A stretch of 64,000 nt of DNA from Vibrio tubiashii (GCA_000775715.1 JRWQ01000019.1:1-64000), one strand, 5' to 3'; counted from the first letter of the stretch, positions 52,664 through 61,779 are shown. Translations and numbers: made by a program. Notes: generated from the letters alone by a model not told the origin.

Positions 52664-54325
52664 ATGCTAAAACAACTATTACAACAATCTCAGTCTACCA
52701 ACGGTAAAGCGCGACTACACGCTTTTGAAAATACCGTGGAACTGAAAAACCTCATCCCTCCGACTGTCAGTTATGAAAGTGGTGGGAACACGCTCATCGT
52801 TGGCCCCACATCAATCATCGAAAGTGCGGCCCATCAGCTCGAGCAGCTAAACAGCCTGACTTTGCTATCGACTGATGGTGAAAAAGGCACAGCCGCTAAC
52901 TTGTACTACGCAAGCTCAGTACAGGTAAGTGGTTTTTTGGGCACCTTTACCGTCATAACTGAAAATAATGGCATTGAAAGTAACCTAGCAGAAGCTGCCA
53001 TCAATCACGATTGCTTCGATATTGTCCTCGATCTATGCCTAAGTAGTTGTATGAAAGAGGAAGTACCTGTTCCGGGATATTATCCTGTAGGACGTGGTTA
53101 TCCAAAGCTTGCCGAGGCTTTGGAAGAGATCCCAACCTTGATGGGTACTTTCGACAAACCTAAGTTTTTCCGCCTTGATACAGACCTATGTGCCCATAGT
53201 TCTCGTGGCGTTAAAGGGTGTGAGCGCTGTGTCGATGCATGCCCTGCGGGGGCGCTTTCTAGTGAAGGCAGCGACAAAACTGGACATCGAATCGAGATCA
53301 ATCCATACCTGTGTCAAGGTGTGGGGACTTGTGCAACAGCTTGTCCAACAGAAGCTATTCAATATGCGTTACCTTCACCTCAAGATACACAGAAGTTCAT
53401 CGAGCGTACAATTGCGAATTACAAACAGGCAGGCGGACAACATCCTATCGTATTGATTTGTAGCTCACGCCACGAACAGTACAACGTTATGGCTCTAAAA
53501 GTGCTACCTGATAACGTAATTCCTGTCGTGGTTGAAGAGTTACCATCAGTCGGCATTGACTCTTGGTTTGCTGCAATTACTAATGGCGCGACACAAGTCC
53601 TGTTTGCCGCCAGTCGATTTATGCCTGAAACGATTCTTCGTGTGCTTAACAACGAAGTCGCAATCGCTCAAGAGCTACTGGCCCAACTAGGCATTGAAAA
53701 AGAGACGATAGACATTCTCTATCTAGAGGCACTAAGAGAAGGCATACCAACCCTATGCACCGAATCGTTCGACTTGCAGCTAGGTGACCTAGATGGCAAT
53801 AAACGCCAACGTTTGTTTACATCGCTCGATGCGCTTGCACAATCACGTATTGCGGTTGAATCAATTATTGATATGCCAGCCAATGCACCGTATGGAAGCA
53901 TCAGTTGTGAAAGCCAAGACTGCACCCTATGTATGAGCTGTGTCTCTGTTTGTCCGACTCGCGCACTTCACACAGATGGCACATCGCCGTCGCTTCAATT
54001 TGTAGAACAGGACTGCATTCAATGTGGCTTGTGTACTAAAGCGTGCCCAGAACAAGTGCTGAGCATGACACCAAGAATGAACTGGGACAAGCAGCAACGC
54101 CAGCAAGCGCAGGTAATCCACCAAGAAAAAGCCGCTGAATGTATCCGCTGTCACAAGCCGTTCGCACCTCAATCAATGATCGATATGTTACAGAATAAGT
54201 TACGCGGTCACTCTCACTTTACTGATGACGCTGCGTTGAATCGAATCGCGATGTGTGAGGACTGTCGAGTTGTAGATATGTTTGAGTCCATGGCTGAAGA
54301 CCCTACTAAACAACTGAACTATTAA
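52664..54325 (+). CDS. Multi-cluster 4Fe-4S ferredoxin of the formate dehydrogenase cluster
   Basis: This 553-residue iron-sulfur protein has an N-terminal domain (about 1-160) without cysteine clusters, then two 4Fe-4S motifs (CERCVDACPAG, CQGVGTCATACPTE) at about 180-230. A central alpha/beta domain (about 245-400, LICSSRHEQYNV) resembles the MvhD/CoA-binding type. Two more 4Fe-4S motifs (CTLCMSCVSVCPT, CIQCGLCTKACPE) follow at about 415-460, and CxxC pairs near the C-terminus. It may pass electrons to or from the dehydrogenase; known in Vibrio clusters but not, to my knowledge, characterised. Confidence 0.85.
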   Translation: MLKQLLQQSQSTNGKARLHAFENTVELKNLIPPTVSYESGGNTLIVGPTSIIESAAHQLEQLNSLTLLSTDGEKGTAANLYYASSVQVSGFLGTFTVITENNGIESNLAEAAINHDCFDIVLDLCLSSCMKEEVPVPGYYPVGRGYPKLAEALEEIPTLMGTFDKPKFFRLDTDLCAHSSRGVKGCERCVDACPAGALSSEGSDKTGHRIEINPYLCQGVGTCATACPTEAIQYALPSPQDTQKFIERTIANYKQAGGQHPIVLICSSRHEQYNVMALKVLPDNVIPVVVEELPSVGIDSWFAAITNGATQVLFAASRFMPETILRVLNNEVAIAQELLAQLGIEKETIDILYLEALREGIPTLCTESFDLQLGDLDGNKRQRLFTSLDALAQSRIAVESIIDMPANAPYGSISCESQDCTLCMSCVSVCPTRALHTDGTSPSLQFVEQDCIQCGLCTKACPEQVLSMTPRMNWDKQQRQQAQVIHQEKAAECIRCHKPFAPQSMIDMLQNKLRGHSHFTDDAALNRIAMCEDCRVVDMFESMAEDPTKQLNY

Positions 54326-54329
54326 GGTG

Positions 54330-54971
54330 ATGAAAGAGATGGAACATCAACACACCATTCGCGCTGAAATCTACTTGCTGCTGTCGACCTTGTATCGTCA
54401 GGTGCCTAGCAATCAACTCATCACTTTTCTTAGTGAGTTAAAAACAGAACAGACTGAGAGCGCTATGCAAGTCGCTTGGAAACAACTCCAAGATGCAGCT
54501 CAAGAAAGTAATACTGTTGCACTCGAAGATGAGTATCAAGAACTGTTTATTGGCATTGGTCGAGGTGAGGTCGTGCCTTTTGCTTCTTGGCATTTAACAG
54601 GATCACTCATGGAGAAACCGCTTGCTTCGATTCGCCAAGATCTCAAATTGTTAGGGCTGGAACGTGAAGAACAAGTTAAAGAGCCAGAAGATCACATATC
54701 CGCTTTGTGTGAAGTCATGTCGTTACTCACTGCTGAAGAAGAAGAGCTGCAACAATTGTTCTTCAATAAGCACATTGCGACTTGGTTTTCTAAGTTTATT
54801 ACACAGATTCACCAAGCTGAACATGCCAGCTTTTATAAAGCTGTTGCAGAACTCACCAACGCATTTATGTCGCTAGAGCAAGTACGTTTTAGCACCAGTC
54901 TACAAAGCAATAAAAACCGAATAAAAATCGATGTGAAGAACGTTGCTGATTATGAGCAGCCTCAGCACTAA
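54330..54971 (+). CDS. TorD/DmsD-family assembly chaperone
   Basis: This all-helical chaperone of about 213 residues has the family signature EDEYQELFIGIGRGEVVPFASWHLTG and the EPEDHISALCEVMSLL motif. Such proteins bind Tat signal peptides of molybdoenzymes and help cofactor insertion; its client is most likely the alpha subunit two genes downstream. ATGs at 54330 and 54339 are both possible starts; a GTG at 54327 is also in frame. Confidence 0.85.
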   Translation: MKEMEHQHTIRAEIYLLLSTLYRQVPSNQLITFLSELKTEQTESAMQVAWKQLQDAAQESNTVALEDEYQELFIGIGRGEVVPFASWHLTGSLMEKPLASIRQDLKLLGLEREEQVKEPEDHISALCEVMSLLTAEEEELQQLFFNKHIATWFSKFITQIHQAEHASFYKAVAELTNAFMSLEQVRFSTSLQSNKNRIKIDVKNVADYEQPQH

Positions 54972-55018
54972 AACGTACATCGAGTTCAATACCTACAAAT
55001 AAGGGTAAGGAAGCAATA

Positions 55019-55216
55019 ATGAAAGAGAGTAAAGAGCTAAATCAAAGCCGAAGGGATCTTCTGAAGCGCTTAACTACTGCAGCAGTAGCAGGGGCGGTGG
55101 TTGCAGGAACAACAAAAGCAGCCCGCGCTTCAGAAACTAGCGAAGTCAAAGCAGAGCAAAAACACACTGGCTATCACGAAACCCAGCATATCCGCGATTA
55201 TTACGACACGCTATAG
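55019..55216 (+). CDS. Small Tat-signal protein of the formate dehydrogenase region
   Basis: This 65-residue protein carries a twin-arginine signal (QSRRDLLKRLTTAAVAGAVV) and a short mature part ending HIRDYYDTL. It fits the formate-dehydrogenase-associated Tat-target family. It may be an accessory partner exported with the alpha subunit. It ends 10 nt before the alpha subunit gene. Confidence 0.86.
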   Translation: MKESKELNQSRRDLLKRLTTAAVAGAVVAGTTKAARASETSEVKAEQKHTGYHETQHIRDYYDTL

Positions 55217-55226
55217 GAGCTAAACA

Positions 55227-58082
55227 ATGAAATTAGTTAAACGCTCCGATAATGTGAGCAAAGAACAAAATCAATTAGGAATCTCTCGTCGAGCATTTAT
55301 GAAAAATAGCTCGCTTGCAGCGGGAGGTGCAGTTGTGGGGGCGAGTCTTTTTGCACCCGGAATGATTAAGAAAGCAGAAGCAAAGTCGGTTGATCCTAAT
55401 GCGAAGACAGAGATCAAACGTACTATCTGCTCACACTGCTCAGTTGGCTGTGGTATCTACGCAGAAGTTCAGAATGGCGTTTGGACAGGTCAAGAGCCCG
55501 CATTTGATCACCCGTTTAACGCTGGTGGACACTGTGCAAAAGGCGCTGCGCTGCGAGAACACGGCCATGGTGAACGTCGTCTTAAATACCCCATGAAGCT
55601 CGAAGGCGGTAAATGGAAGAAACTGTCTTGGGATCAAGCGATTGAAGAAATCGGCAACAAAGTACTCGATATTCGCCAAGAATCTGGTCCTGATTCAGTC
55701 TATTGGCTAGGAAGCGCTAAGCACAGCAATGAGCAAGCTTACATGTTCCGTAAAATGGCATCGCTTTGGGGAACAAATAACGTCGATCACCAAGCACGTA
55801 TCTGTCACTCAACAACTGTCGCAGGTGTCGCTAACACTTGGGGCTACGGCGCGATGACCAACTCTTTCAATGATATGCATAATTGTAAATCGATGCTGTT
55901 CATTGGCTCAAACCCAGCAGAAGCACACCCTGTGGCAATGCAGCACATCTTAATCGCCAAAGAGAAGAATAACTGTAAGATTGTTGTTGCCGACCCTCGC
56001 CGTACTCGTACGGCAGCAAAATCTGACCACTATGTATCACTGCGCCCGGGTTCGGACGTTGCTTTCATTTGGGGATTGCTATGGCACGTTTTCGCTAATA
56101 AATGGGAAGACAAAGAGTTTATCCGCCAACGTGTATTCGGTATGGATGAAATCCGTCAAGAAGTCGCAAAGTGGAGCCCTGCTGAAGTTGAACGCGTTAC
56201 TGGTGTATCTGAAGCAGACGTATATAAAACGGCGAAGCTGTTATCAGAGAACCGTCCGGGTTGTGTCGTTTGGTGTATGGGTGGTACTCAGCACACCACT
56301 GGTAACAATAACACCCGCGCTTACTGCGTACTTGAGCTGGCATTAGGTAACATTGGTAAGTCTGGCGGTGGTGCGAACATTTTCCGTGGTCACGATAACG
56401 TACAAGGTGCAACCGACCTTGGTGTACTTTCTCATACTCTTCCTGGCTACTATGGACTCTCTGACGGTGCTTGGAAGCACTGGTCAAAAGTGTGGAATCT
56501 CGACCATAAGTGGGTCCAAGATCGTTTCGATCAAAACGAATACCGAGGTAAAAAACCAATCAACAACATGGGTATTCCAGTCTCACGTTGGATTGATGGT
56601 GTTCTAGAAAACAAGGACAACATCGAGCAAAAAGACAACATTCGCGCCATGTTCTACTGGGGACACGCAGTGAACTCGCAAACTCGCGGTGTAGAGATGA
56701 AGAAGGCGATGCAGAAGCTCGATATGATGGTCATTGTTGATCCATATCCAACGGTTGCTGCTGTAATGAACGACCGCACTGATGGTGTCTACCTTCTTCC
56801 TGCTACCACTCAGTTCGAAACCTATGGCAGTGTGACCGCATCGAATCGCTCTATTCAATGGCGCGACAAAGTGGTTGATCCTCTGTTTGAATCTAAACCT
56901 GATCACGAAATCATGTACCTGCTGACTAAGAAGCTAGGTTTTGCCGATCAGCTATTCAAAAACGTTAAAGTCGAGAATAACCAACCACTCATCGAAGACA
57001 TTACTCGCGAGTTTAACAAAGGCATGTGGACCATTGGCTATACTGGCCAAAGCCCAGAGCGCTTAAAGGCACACCAACAAAACTGGCATATCTTCCATAA
57101 GACCACATTGGAAGCCGAGGGTGGTGTCGCACACGGTGAAACTTATGGTCTTCCATGGCCATGTTGGGGTACGCCAGAAATGAAGCACCCTGGTACACAC
57201 ATTCTTTACGACACCTCGAAACCTGTTGCTCAAGGCGGTGGTAACTTCCGTGCCCGTTTTGGCGTCGAGTTTGAAGGGACAAACATTCTTGCTGAAGACA
57301 GCTACTCAAAAGGCTGTGAGATTGAAGATGGCTATCCAGAGTTCAGTGACAAGCTACTGAAATCGCTAGGGTGGTGGGATGACCTAACCGCAGAAGAGAA
57401 AGTGGCAGCAGAAGGTAAAAACTGGAAAACCGACCTCTCTGGGGGCATTCAACGTGTAGCAATCAAACATGGATGTATTCCTTTTGGTAACGCGAAAGCG
57501 CGCGCGATAGTTTGGACGTTCCCTGACAGAGTTCCACTCCATCGCGAACCGCTATATACACCGCGCCGCGATCTCGTAGCGGATTATCCAACTTGGGATG
57601 ACAGCGAGTCTATCTACCGTCTACCGACCATGTACAAGTCGATTCAAGATAAAGATGTGTCGGGTGAGTACCCAATCATCCTAACGTCTGGTCGCTTAGT
57701 TGAGTACGAAGGTGGCGGTGAAGAGACACGTTCGAACCCTTGGCTAGCAGAACTTCAACAAGAGATGTTTGTTGAAGTGAACCCGAAAGATGCTAATGAC
57801 CTTGGCTTCAAAGATGGCGAAATGGTGTGGGTTGAAGGTGCAGAGAAGGGCCGAATCCACGTTAAAGCCATGGTCACTCGACGTGTTAAGCCGGGTATGG
57901 CGTTTATTCCATTCCACTTCGGAGGTAAGTTCCAAGGGGAAGATCTTCGCGCTAAATACCCTGAAGGAACAGACCCATATGTGGTTGGTGAATCAGCCAA
58001 CATTGCAACGACTTACGGTTATGACCCTGTGACGCAAATGCAGGAAACCAAAGTCACCCTATGTAACATTCGCAAAGCTTAA
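55227..58082 (+). CDS. Formate dehydrogenase catalytic (alpha) subunit, cysteine type
   Basis: This is a 951-residue periplasmic molybdo- or tungsto-enzyme. The Tat signal is ISRRAFMKN (19-27). The N-terminal 4Fe-4S cluster uses Cys68, Cys71, Cys75 and Cys103. The active-site metal ligand is Cys193 (codon TGT, 55803-55805) in ARICHSTTVAG, followed by the catalytic His194, where selenoenzymes have Sec. The molybdopterin-binding regions include FIGSNPAEAHPV, VVADPRRTRTA and the C-terminal dinucleotide-binding domain. It oxidises formate to CO2. Tungstate uptake control in the same regulon suggests tungsten may be used (inference). Confidence 0.94.
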   Translation: MKLVKRSDNVSKEQNQLGISRRAFMKNSSLAAGGAVVGASLFAPGMIKKAEAKSVDPNAKTEIKRTICSHCSVGCGIYAEVQNGVWTGQEPAFDHPFNAGGHCAKGAALREHGHGERRLKYPMKLEGGKWKKLSWDQAIEEIGNKVLDIRQESGPDSVYWLGSAKHSNEQAYMFRKMASLWGTNNVDHQARICHSTTVAGVANTWGYGAMTNSFNDMHNCKSMLFIGSNPAEAHPVAMQHILIAKEKNNCKIVVADPRRTRTAAKSDHYVSLRPGSDVAFIWGLLWHVFANKWEDKEFIRQRVFGMDEIRQEVAKWSPAEVERVTGVSEADVYKTAKLLSENRPGCVVWCMGGTQHTTGNNNTRAYCVLELALGNIGKSGGGANIFRGHDNVQGATDLGVLSHTLPGYYGLSDGAWKHWSKVWNLDHKWVQDRFDQNEYRGKKPINNMGIPVSRWIDGVLENKDNIEQKDNIRAMFYWGHAVNSQTRGVEMKKAMQKLDMMVIVDPYPTVAAVMNDRTDGVYLLPATTQFETYGSVTASNRSIQWRDKVVDPLFESKPDHEIMYLLTKKLGFADQLFKNVKVENNQPLIEDITREFNKGMWTIGYTGQSPERLKAHQQNWHIFHKTTLEAEGGVAHGETYGLPWPCWGTPEMKHPGTHILYDTSKPVAQGGGNFRARFGVEFEGTNILAEDSYSKGCEIEDGYPEFSDKLLKSLGWWDDLTAEEKVAAEGKNWKTDLSGGIQRVAIKHGCIPFGNAKARAIVWTFPDRVPLHREPLYTPRRDLVADYPTWDDSESIYRLPTMYKSIQDKDVSGEYPIILTSGRLVEYEGGGEETRSNPWLAELQQEMFVEVNPKDANDLGFKDGEMVWVEGAEKGRIHVKAMVTRRVKPGMAFIPFHFGGKFQGEDLRAKYPEGTDPYVVGESANIATTYGYDPVTQMQETKVTLCNIRKA

Positions 58083-58093
58083 GGAGTCGACAA

Positions 58094-58702
58094 ATGGCTA
58101 GAATGAAATTCCTTTGTGACACCAAACGCTGCATCGAATGTAACGGCTGTGTCACTGCATGTAAGAACGAAAACGACGACGCGCTAGAGTGGGGCATCCA
58201 ACGCCGCCGCGTGGTCACGTTAAACGATGGTGAACCGGGTGAAAACTCGATCTCTGTAGCTTGTATGCATTGTACAGATGCGCCTTGTATGGCAGTTTGT
58301 CCGGCAGACTGTTTTGAGCACACAGAAGATGGCATTGTGCTGCACAATAAAGACCTGTGTATCGGTTGTGGTTACTGCTTGTTTGCTTGTCCGTTTGGTG
58401 CGCCTCAGTTTCCTAAGCAGGAAGCCTTTGGTGAACGAGGTAAGATGGACAAATGTACTTTCTGTGCTGGCGGTCCTGAAACTGAGGCCGGTTCGGTTGA
58501 AGAACGCCAAAAGTATGGTGCTAACCGCATTGCTGAAGGAAAACTGCCTATGTGTGCATCTTTATGTTCAACTAAAGCACTATTGGCAGGTGATGCTGAG
58601 AAAGTGTCAGACATCTTTCGTCAGCGTGTTGTTGAGCGTGGTGCAAAGGGCGCAGGTTGGACAGATGGCAATGATTTGTCTTATGACGCAACCAAAAGCT
58701 AA
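58094..58702 (+). CDS. Formate dehydrogenase iron-sulfur (beta) subunit
   Basis: This 202-residue electron-transfer subunit carries four 4Fe-4S motifs: CDTKRCIECNGCVTACK, CMHCTDAPCMAVCPADC, CIGCGYCLFACP and CTFC...CASLC. It lacks the C-terminal membrane anchor helix present in FdnH, so it belongs to the shorter Fdh3B type. It connects the alpha subunit to cytochrome b. The gene is 11 nt after the alpha subunit gene with a GGAG ribosome site. Confidence 0.92.
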   Translation: MARMKFLCDTKRCIECNGCVTACKNENDDALEWGIQRRRVVTLNDGEPGENSISVACMHCTDAPCMAVCPADCFEHTEDGIVLHNKDLCIGCGYCLFACPFGAPQFPKQEAFGERGKMDKCTFCAGGPETEAGSVEERQKYGANRIAEGKLPMCASLCSTKALLAGDAEKVSDIFRQRVVERGAKGAGWTDGNDLSYDATKS

Positions 58703-58716
58703 GAGTGGAGAGGTTC

Positions 58717-59784
58717 ATGTTTGTACTGTTTAAACGTGCATCTCTCGTAATGCTGTCGCTTGTGACATCATTACTGTTTGCTATATCGCTGCCTGCGCAT
58801 GCTGAGCAAAACGAGTCTCAAGTTGCACAACGTGAAATGACCCAACTAGCTGGAGCTGACTTTTGGCGTCAAGTTCGTCAAGGCGAAGAGGGCTACACGA
58901 CGTCCCAGTTCCCTGAGCATGGAATGCTAATCAGTACTCCAGGACAAACCTGGTACATACTGAAAGAGAAATGGATGTCACCGGCAGGCGCTGTCGCGAT
59001 TTTCGGTAGTATCGCCTTCGTTACACTAATGTACATCGTGATTGGTCCACTCATGTTAAGTGCACCTCGAACAGGTAAGAAGATCAAACGTTGGACTCGC
59101 CTTGATCGTGCCCTTCACTGGAGTATGGCGTTTACCTTCTTAACCTTGGCCTTTAGTGGATTGATGTTGGTTTACGGTAAACACTTTCTTAAGCCGTATA
59201 TTCCGTCAGAGCTATGGGGCTTCATCATCATGCTTGCCAAGCAGTACCATAACTACATCGGGCCAATCTTCTACGTACTGTTGCTATGCGTGCTGATTAA
59301 GTGGTGGCGAAAGTCGATCTTCAAGAAAGTCGACATCGCTTGGTTTATGAAGCTTGGTGGTATGGTCGGCAAACATAAAGGCTCACACCCATCGGCCGAG
59401 TTTTCAAACGCAGGAGAAAAAGCGCTGTTTTGGCTGCTTATTGTTGTGGGCTCTGTGGTTGCGATCAGTGGTCTGGTGTTAGATTTCCCAATCTTTGGCC
59501 AAACCCGCCGTGATATGGAACTGTCAAACCTTGTCCATATGCTAGCGGCGCTCATTCTGATCTGTGGCTTCGTGTTCCATATCTACATTGGACTATTTGG
59601 AATGGAAGGCGCATTAGAAGGTATGGTTACCGGTGAAGTTGACGAAACTTGGGCCAAAGAGCACCACGATTTGTGGTATCAAGAAGTGATGGCGAAAGAA
59701 GCTGAAGAGCAGGGGACAAATGCAATGTCTAAGGCATCTGACGAACAAGTAAGAGGAGCGCAGACGAATGAACAAACCTCATAA
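58717..59784 (+). CDS. Formate dehydrogenase cytochrome b556 (gamma) subunit
   Basis: This membrane di-heme cytochrome of about 355 residues has a signal-like N-terminus (ending SLPAHA) and a periplasmic segment. A membrane helix at about 92-115 precedes four core helices carrying the heme histidines: DRALHWSMAF, YHNYIGP, NLVHMLAALIL and VFHIYIG. It passes electrons to quinone. The start at 58717 (GGAGAGG) is preferred to the GTG at 58705. Its last 17 nt overlap the next gene. Confidence 0.9.
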   Translation: MFVLFKRASLVMLSLVTSLLFAISLPAHAEQNESQVAQREMTQLAGADFWRQVRQGEEGYTTSQFPEHGMLISTPGQTWYILKEKWMSPAGAVAIFGSIAFVTLMYIVIGPLMLSAPRTGKKIKRWTRLDRALHWSMAFTFLTLAFSGLMLVYGKHFLKPYIPSELWGFIIMLAKQYHNYIGPIFYVLLLCVLIKWWRKSIFKKVDIAWFMKLGGMVGKHKGSHPSAEFSNAGEKALFWLLIVVGSVVAISGLVLDFPIFGQTRRDMELSNLVHMLAALILICGFVFHIYIGLFGMEGALEGMVTGEVDETWAKEHHDLWYQEVMAKEAEEQGTNAMSKASDEQVRGAQTNEQTS

Positions 59785-60184
59785 TGGCGTTTGGGTTGCG
59801 TACATACTCAGTTGCTTTACACCTTTTACCTGTTTGATATCTGGCGTCATTGCTATCGTCTACGCCGGGTATCGGTTAGATAAAGGTGAAGATGGAGAGA
59901 TTATTGATTCGCACTACTACGGATTAATTCGCACCTTCTTCCTTAACTTAACCTATTTTGTGGTTCTGATTATCACCGTCGCGACCTCGAATGGTGTGTT
60001 GAAAGGTGTCAATGACTACTGGTACAAAAATAGCCTGATCGATGACATTGCTTATTATATTCCATACGTAGGAATGCTGTTCGGCTTGATAGCGATAGGG
60101 CTGTGGTTTGTACGTATGTTCCAAGGAATGAACAAGCTCAAGCAGAACCAACCCTTTGGATTCTCGAAAGGTCCAAACCTTTAA
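59768..60184 (+). CDS. Small membrane protein at the end of the formate dehydrogenase operon (DUF4870/Tic20-like)
   Basis: This 138-residue protein has three to four membrane helices (about 9-33, 52-76, 93-117). The HYYGLIRTFFLN segment resembles the H-x-x-x-QIRTF region of DUF4870/Tic20-like proteins. I know no assigned function. It starts inside the gamma subunit gene (17-nt overlap), so it must be co-translated with it, suggesting a role in assembly or stability of the membrane complex. A terminator follows. Confidence 0.78.
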   Translation: MNKPHNGVWVAYILSCFTPFTCLISGVIAIVYAGYRLDKGEDGEIIDSHYYGLIRTFFLNLTYFVVLIITVATSNGVLKGVNDYWYKNSLIDDIAYYIPYVGMLFGLIAIGLWFVRMFQGMNKLKQNQPFGFSKGPNL

Positions 60185-60210
60185 ATAGCACTTATAGCTT
60201 TGAAATCGAC

Positions 60211-60236
60211 AAGCCCTGACACCTCAGGGCTTTTTT
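60211..60236 (+). terminator. Intrinsic terminator of the formate dehydrogenase operon
   Basis: AAGCCCTGA-CACC-TCAGGGCTT followed by TTTT. Confidence 0.92.
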
Positions 60237-60273
60237 GTTGCCCCAAAAAGATCGCGTCAATCTGGTGCATAAA

Positions 60274-60309
60274 TCACCATATCAGTGCATTAGCTCACCA
60301 TAAGCGTGC
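60274..60309 (+). promoter_or_regulatory. Two tandem NtrC-like enhancer sites
   Basis: TCACCATATCAGTGC (60274-60288) and TCACCATAAGCGTGC (60295-60309) each resemble GCACY-N5-RGTGC, the NtrC consensus, and are 21 bp (two helical turns) apart. They lie about 90-125 bp upstream of the -24 element. Confidence 0.65.
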
Positions 60310-60396
60310 AAGTAATCATAAATGCTTATCTATAGGAAATAGCACCTAATTCTTTAAATTCAGCCAATTAGGGTGAAATTACACTTCTATCAATGA

Positions 60397-60414
60397 CTGG
60401 CACGTTACTTGCCA
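60397..60414 (+). promoter_or_regulatory. Sigma-54 promoter of the ammonium transporter gene
   Basis: ACTGGCACGTTACTTGCC matches TGGCAC-N5-TTGC, with GG (60399-60400) and GC (60411-60412) 10 nt apart. Confidence 0.9.
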
Positions 60415-60507
60415 TAACAAGGCTTCATACTCAATCACCAATATGGTGAACAAAGAATAATGACGCACACAAAAGGTGCGCCACAATAAACATGGAGACA
60501 CTTACGG

Positions 60508-61728
60508 ATGAGCGTAACAGCTAGTCAGGTTCATGGAGCCGTTCAAACCCTGACTCAAAGTTCAGACACACTTTTTCTTCTTCTAGGCGCCATCATGGTG
60601 TTCCTAATGCATGCTGGATTTGCTTTTCTTGAAGTCGGTACTGTTCGACATAAGAACCAAGTTAACGCGCTGGTCAAAATCCTCGCCGACTTCGGTATAT
60701 CCGCTTTAGCCTACTTCTTTATTGGTTACTGGGTCGCCTACGGTGCTAACTTCTTCGCAGATGCACAGACTTTGTCACAGGGTAACGGATACGAACTGGT
60801 TAAGTTCTTTTTCCTGCTTACCTTTGCTGCGGCAATCCCTGCGATTGTGTCTGGTGGTATTGCTGAACGAGCGCGTTTCTACCCAGTTCTTATTACTACC
60901 TTCTTTACCGTTGGTCTTGTTTACCCGGTTTTCGAAGGAATGATTTGGAATGGCAACTATGGCCTACAAGGCTGGTTTGAAGCTCAATTTGGCTACGGTT
61001 TCCATGACTTTGCAGGTTCCGTTGTTGTTCACGGCGTAGGAGGGTGGATCGCGCTTGTCGCCGTTATTTTCCTGGGTATGCGCAAAGGTCGTATTCGTGC
61101 TGGTAAACATACCAACTTTGCACCCTCTAACATCCCATTCCTCGCACTTGGTGCATGGATTCTATCAGTTGGCTGGTTTGGCTTTAACGTCATGTCGGCA
61201 CAAACTCTTAATGGTATTAGCGGCCTTGTGGCTATGAACTCCTTGATGGCAATGGTTGGTGGTATCGTTGCTGCACTTGTTGCGGGTAGAAATGACCCGG
61301 GCTTTATTCACAACGGCCCACTAGCGGGTTTAGTGGCAATTTGTGCCGGCTCTGACTTGATGCACCCAATTGGATCACTAATCACAGGCGCGATTGCTGG
61401 CGCGCTATTTGTTTACCTGTTTACCTACCTTCAGAACAAAACCAAGATTGACGACGTGCTTGGTGTATGGCCTCTACACGGCATTTGTGGCGCATGGGGT
61501 GGCATCGCTGCGGGAATCTTTGGCCAAAGCGCTTTAGGTGGTCTTGGTGGAGTTAGCTTTACTGTGCAGCTGCTCGGTACACTTGCAGGTATTGCTATTG
61601 CAGTGATTGGAGCACTTATTGTTTACGGGGTTATCGATAAAGTCTCTGGCCTACGTCTTTCTGAAGAAGATGAGTTCAAAGGTGCTGACTTAGCTATCCA
61701 TAAGATTTCAGCGACGAATGAAGACTAA
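60508..61728 (+). CDS. Ammonium transporter (Amt/Rh family)
   Basis: This 406-residue inner-membrane channel has 11 predicted helices. The signatures HDFAGSVVVHGVGG and VWPLHGICGAWGG contain the twin pore histidines. The GIAERARF and FNVMSAQT motifs are typical of marine gammaproteobacterial Amt proteins. No glnK (PII) gene is adjacent, unlike the usual glnK-amtB pair. Regulation by NtrC with sigma-54 is strongly suggested by the upstream sites, so it is expected to be expressed under nitrogen limitation. Confidence 0.92.
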   Translation: MSVTASQVHGAVQTLTQSSDTLFLLLGAIMVFLMHAGFAFLEVGTVRHKNQVNALVKILADFGISALAYFFIGYWVAYGANFFADAQTLSQGNGYELVKFFFLLTFAAAIPAIVSGGIAERARFYPVLITTFFTVGLVYPVFEGMIWNGNYGLQGWFEAQFGYGFHDFAGSVVVHGVGGWIALVAVIFLGMRKGRIRAGKHTNFAPSNIPFLALGAWILSVGWFGFNVMSAQTLNGISGLVAMNSLMAMVGGIVAALVAGRNDPGFIHNGPLAGLVAICAGSDLMHPIGSLITGAIAGALFVYLFTYLQNKTKIDDVLGVWPLHGICGAWGGIAAGIFGQSALGGLGGVSFTVQLLGTLAGIAIAVIGALIVYGVIDKVSGLRLSEEDEFKGADLAIHKISATNED

Positions 61729-61740
61729 GCAGTCATACAT

Positions 61741-61779
61741 TAAACATAAAGGCAGCCAATTTGGCTGCCTTTATGTTTA
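61741..61779 (+). terminator. Terminator of the ammonium transporter gene
   Basis: A long perfect palindrome (TAAACATAAAGGCAGCCAA and its complement) is centred near 61760, with T-rich flanks. Confidence 0.88.

Larger units (their letters stand above)
60185..60507. other. 323-bp intergenic region before the ammonium transporter gene
   Basis: It holds the terminator at 60211-60236, two NtrC-like half-palindromes (60274-60309), the sigma-54 promoter at 60397-60414 and a leader of about 85 nt. No gene is seen. Confidence 0.8.
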
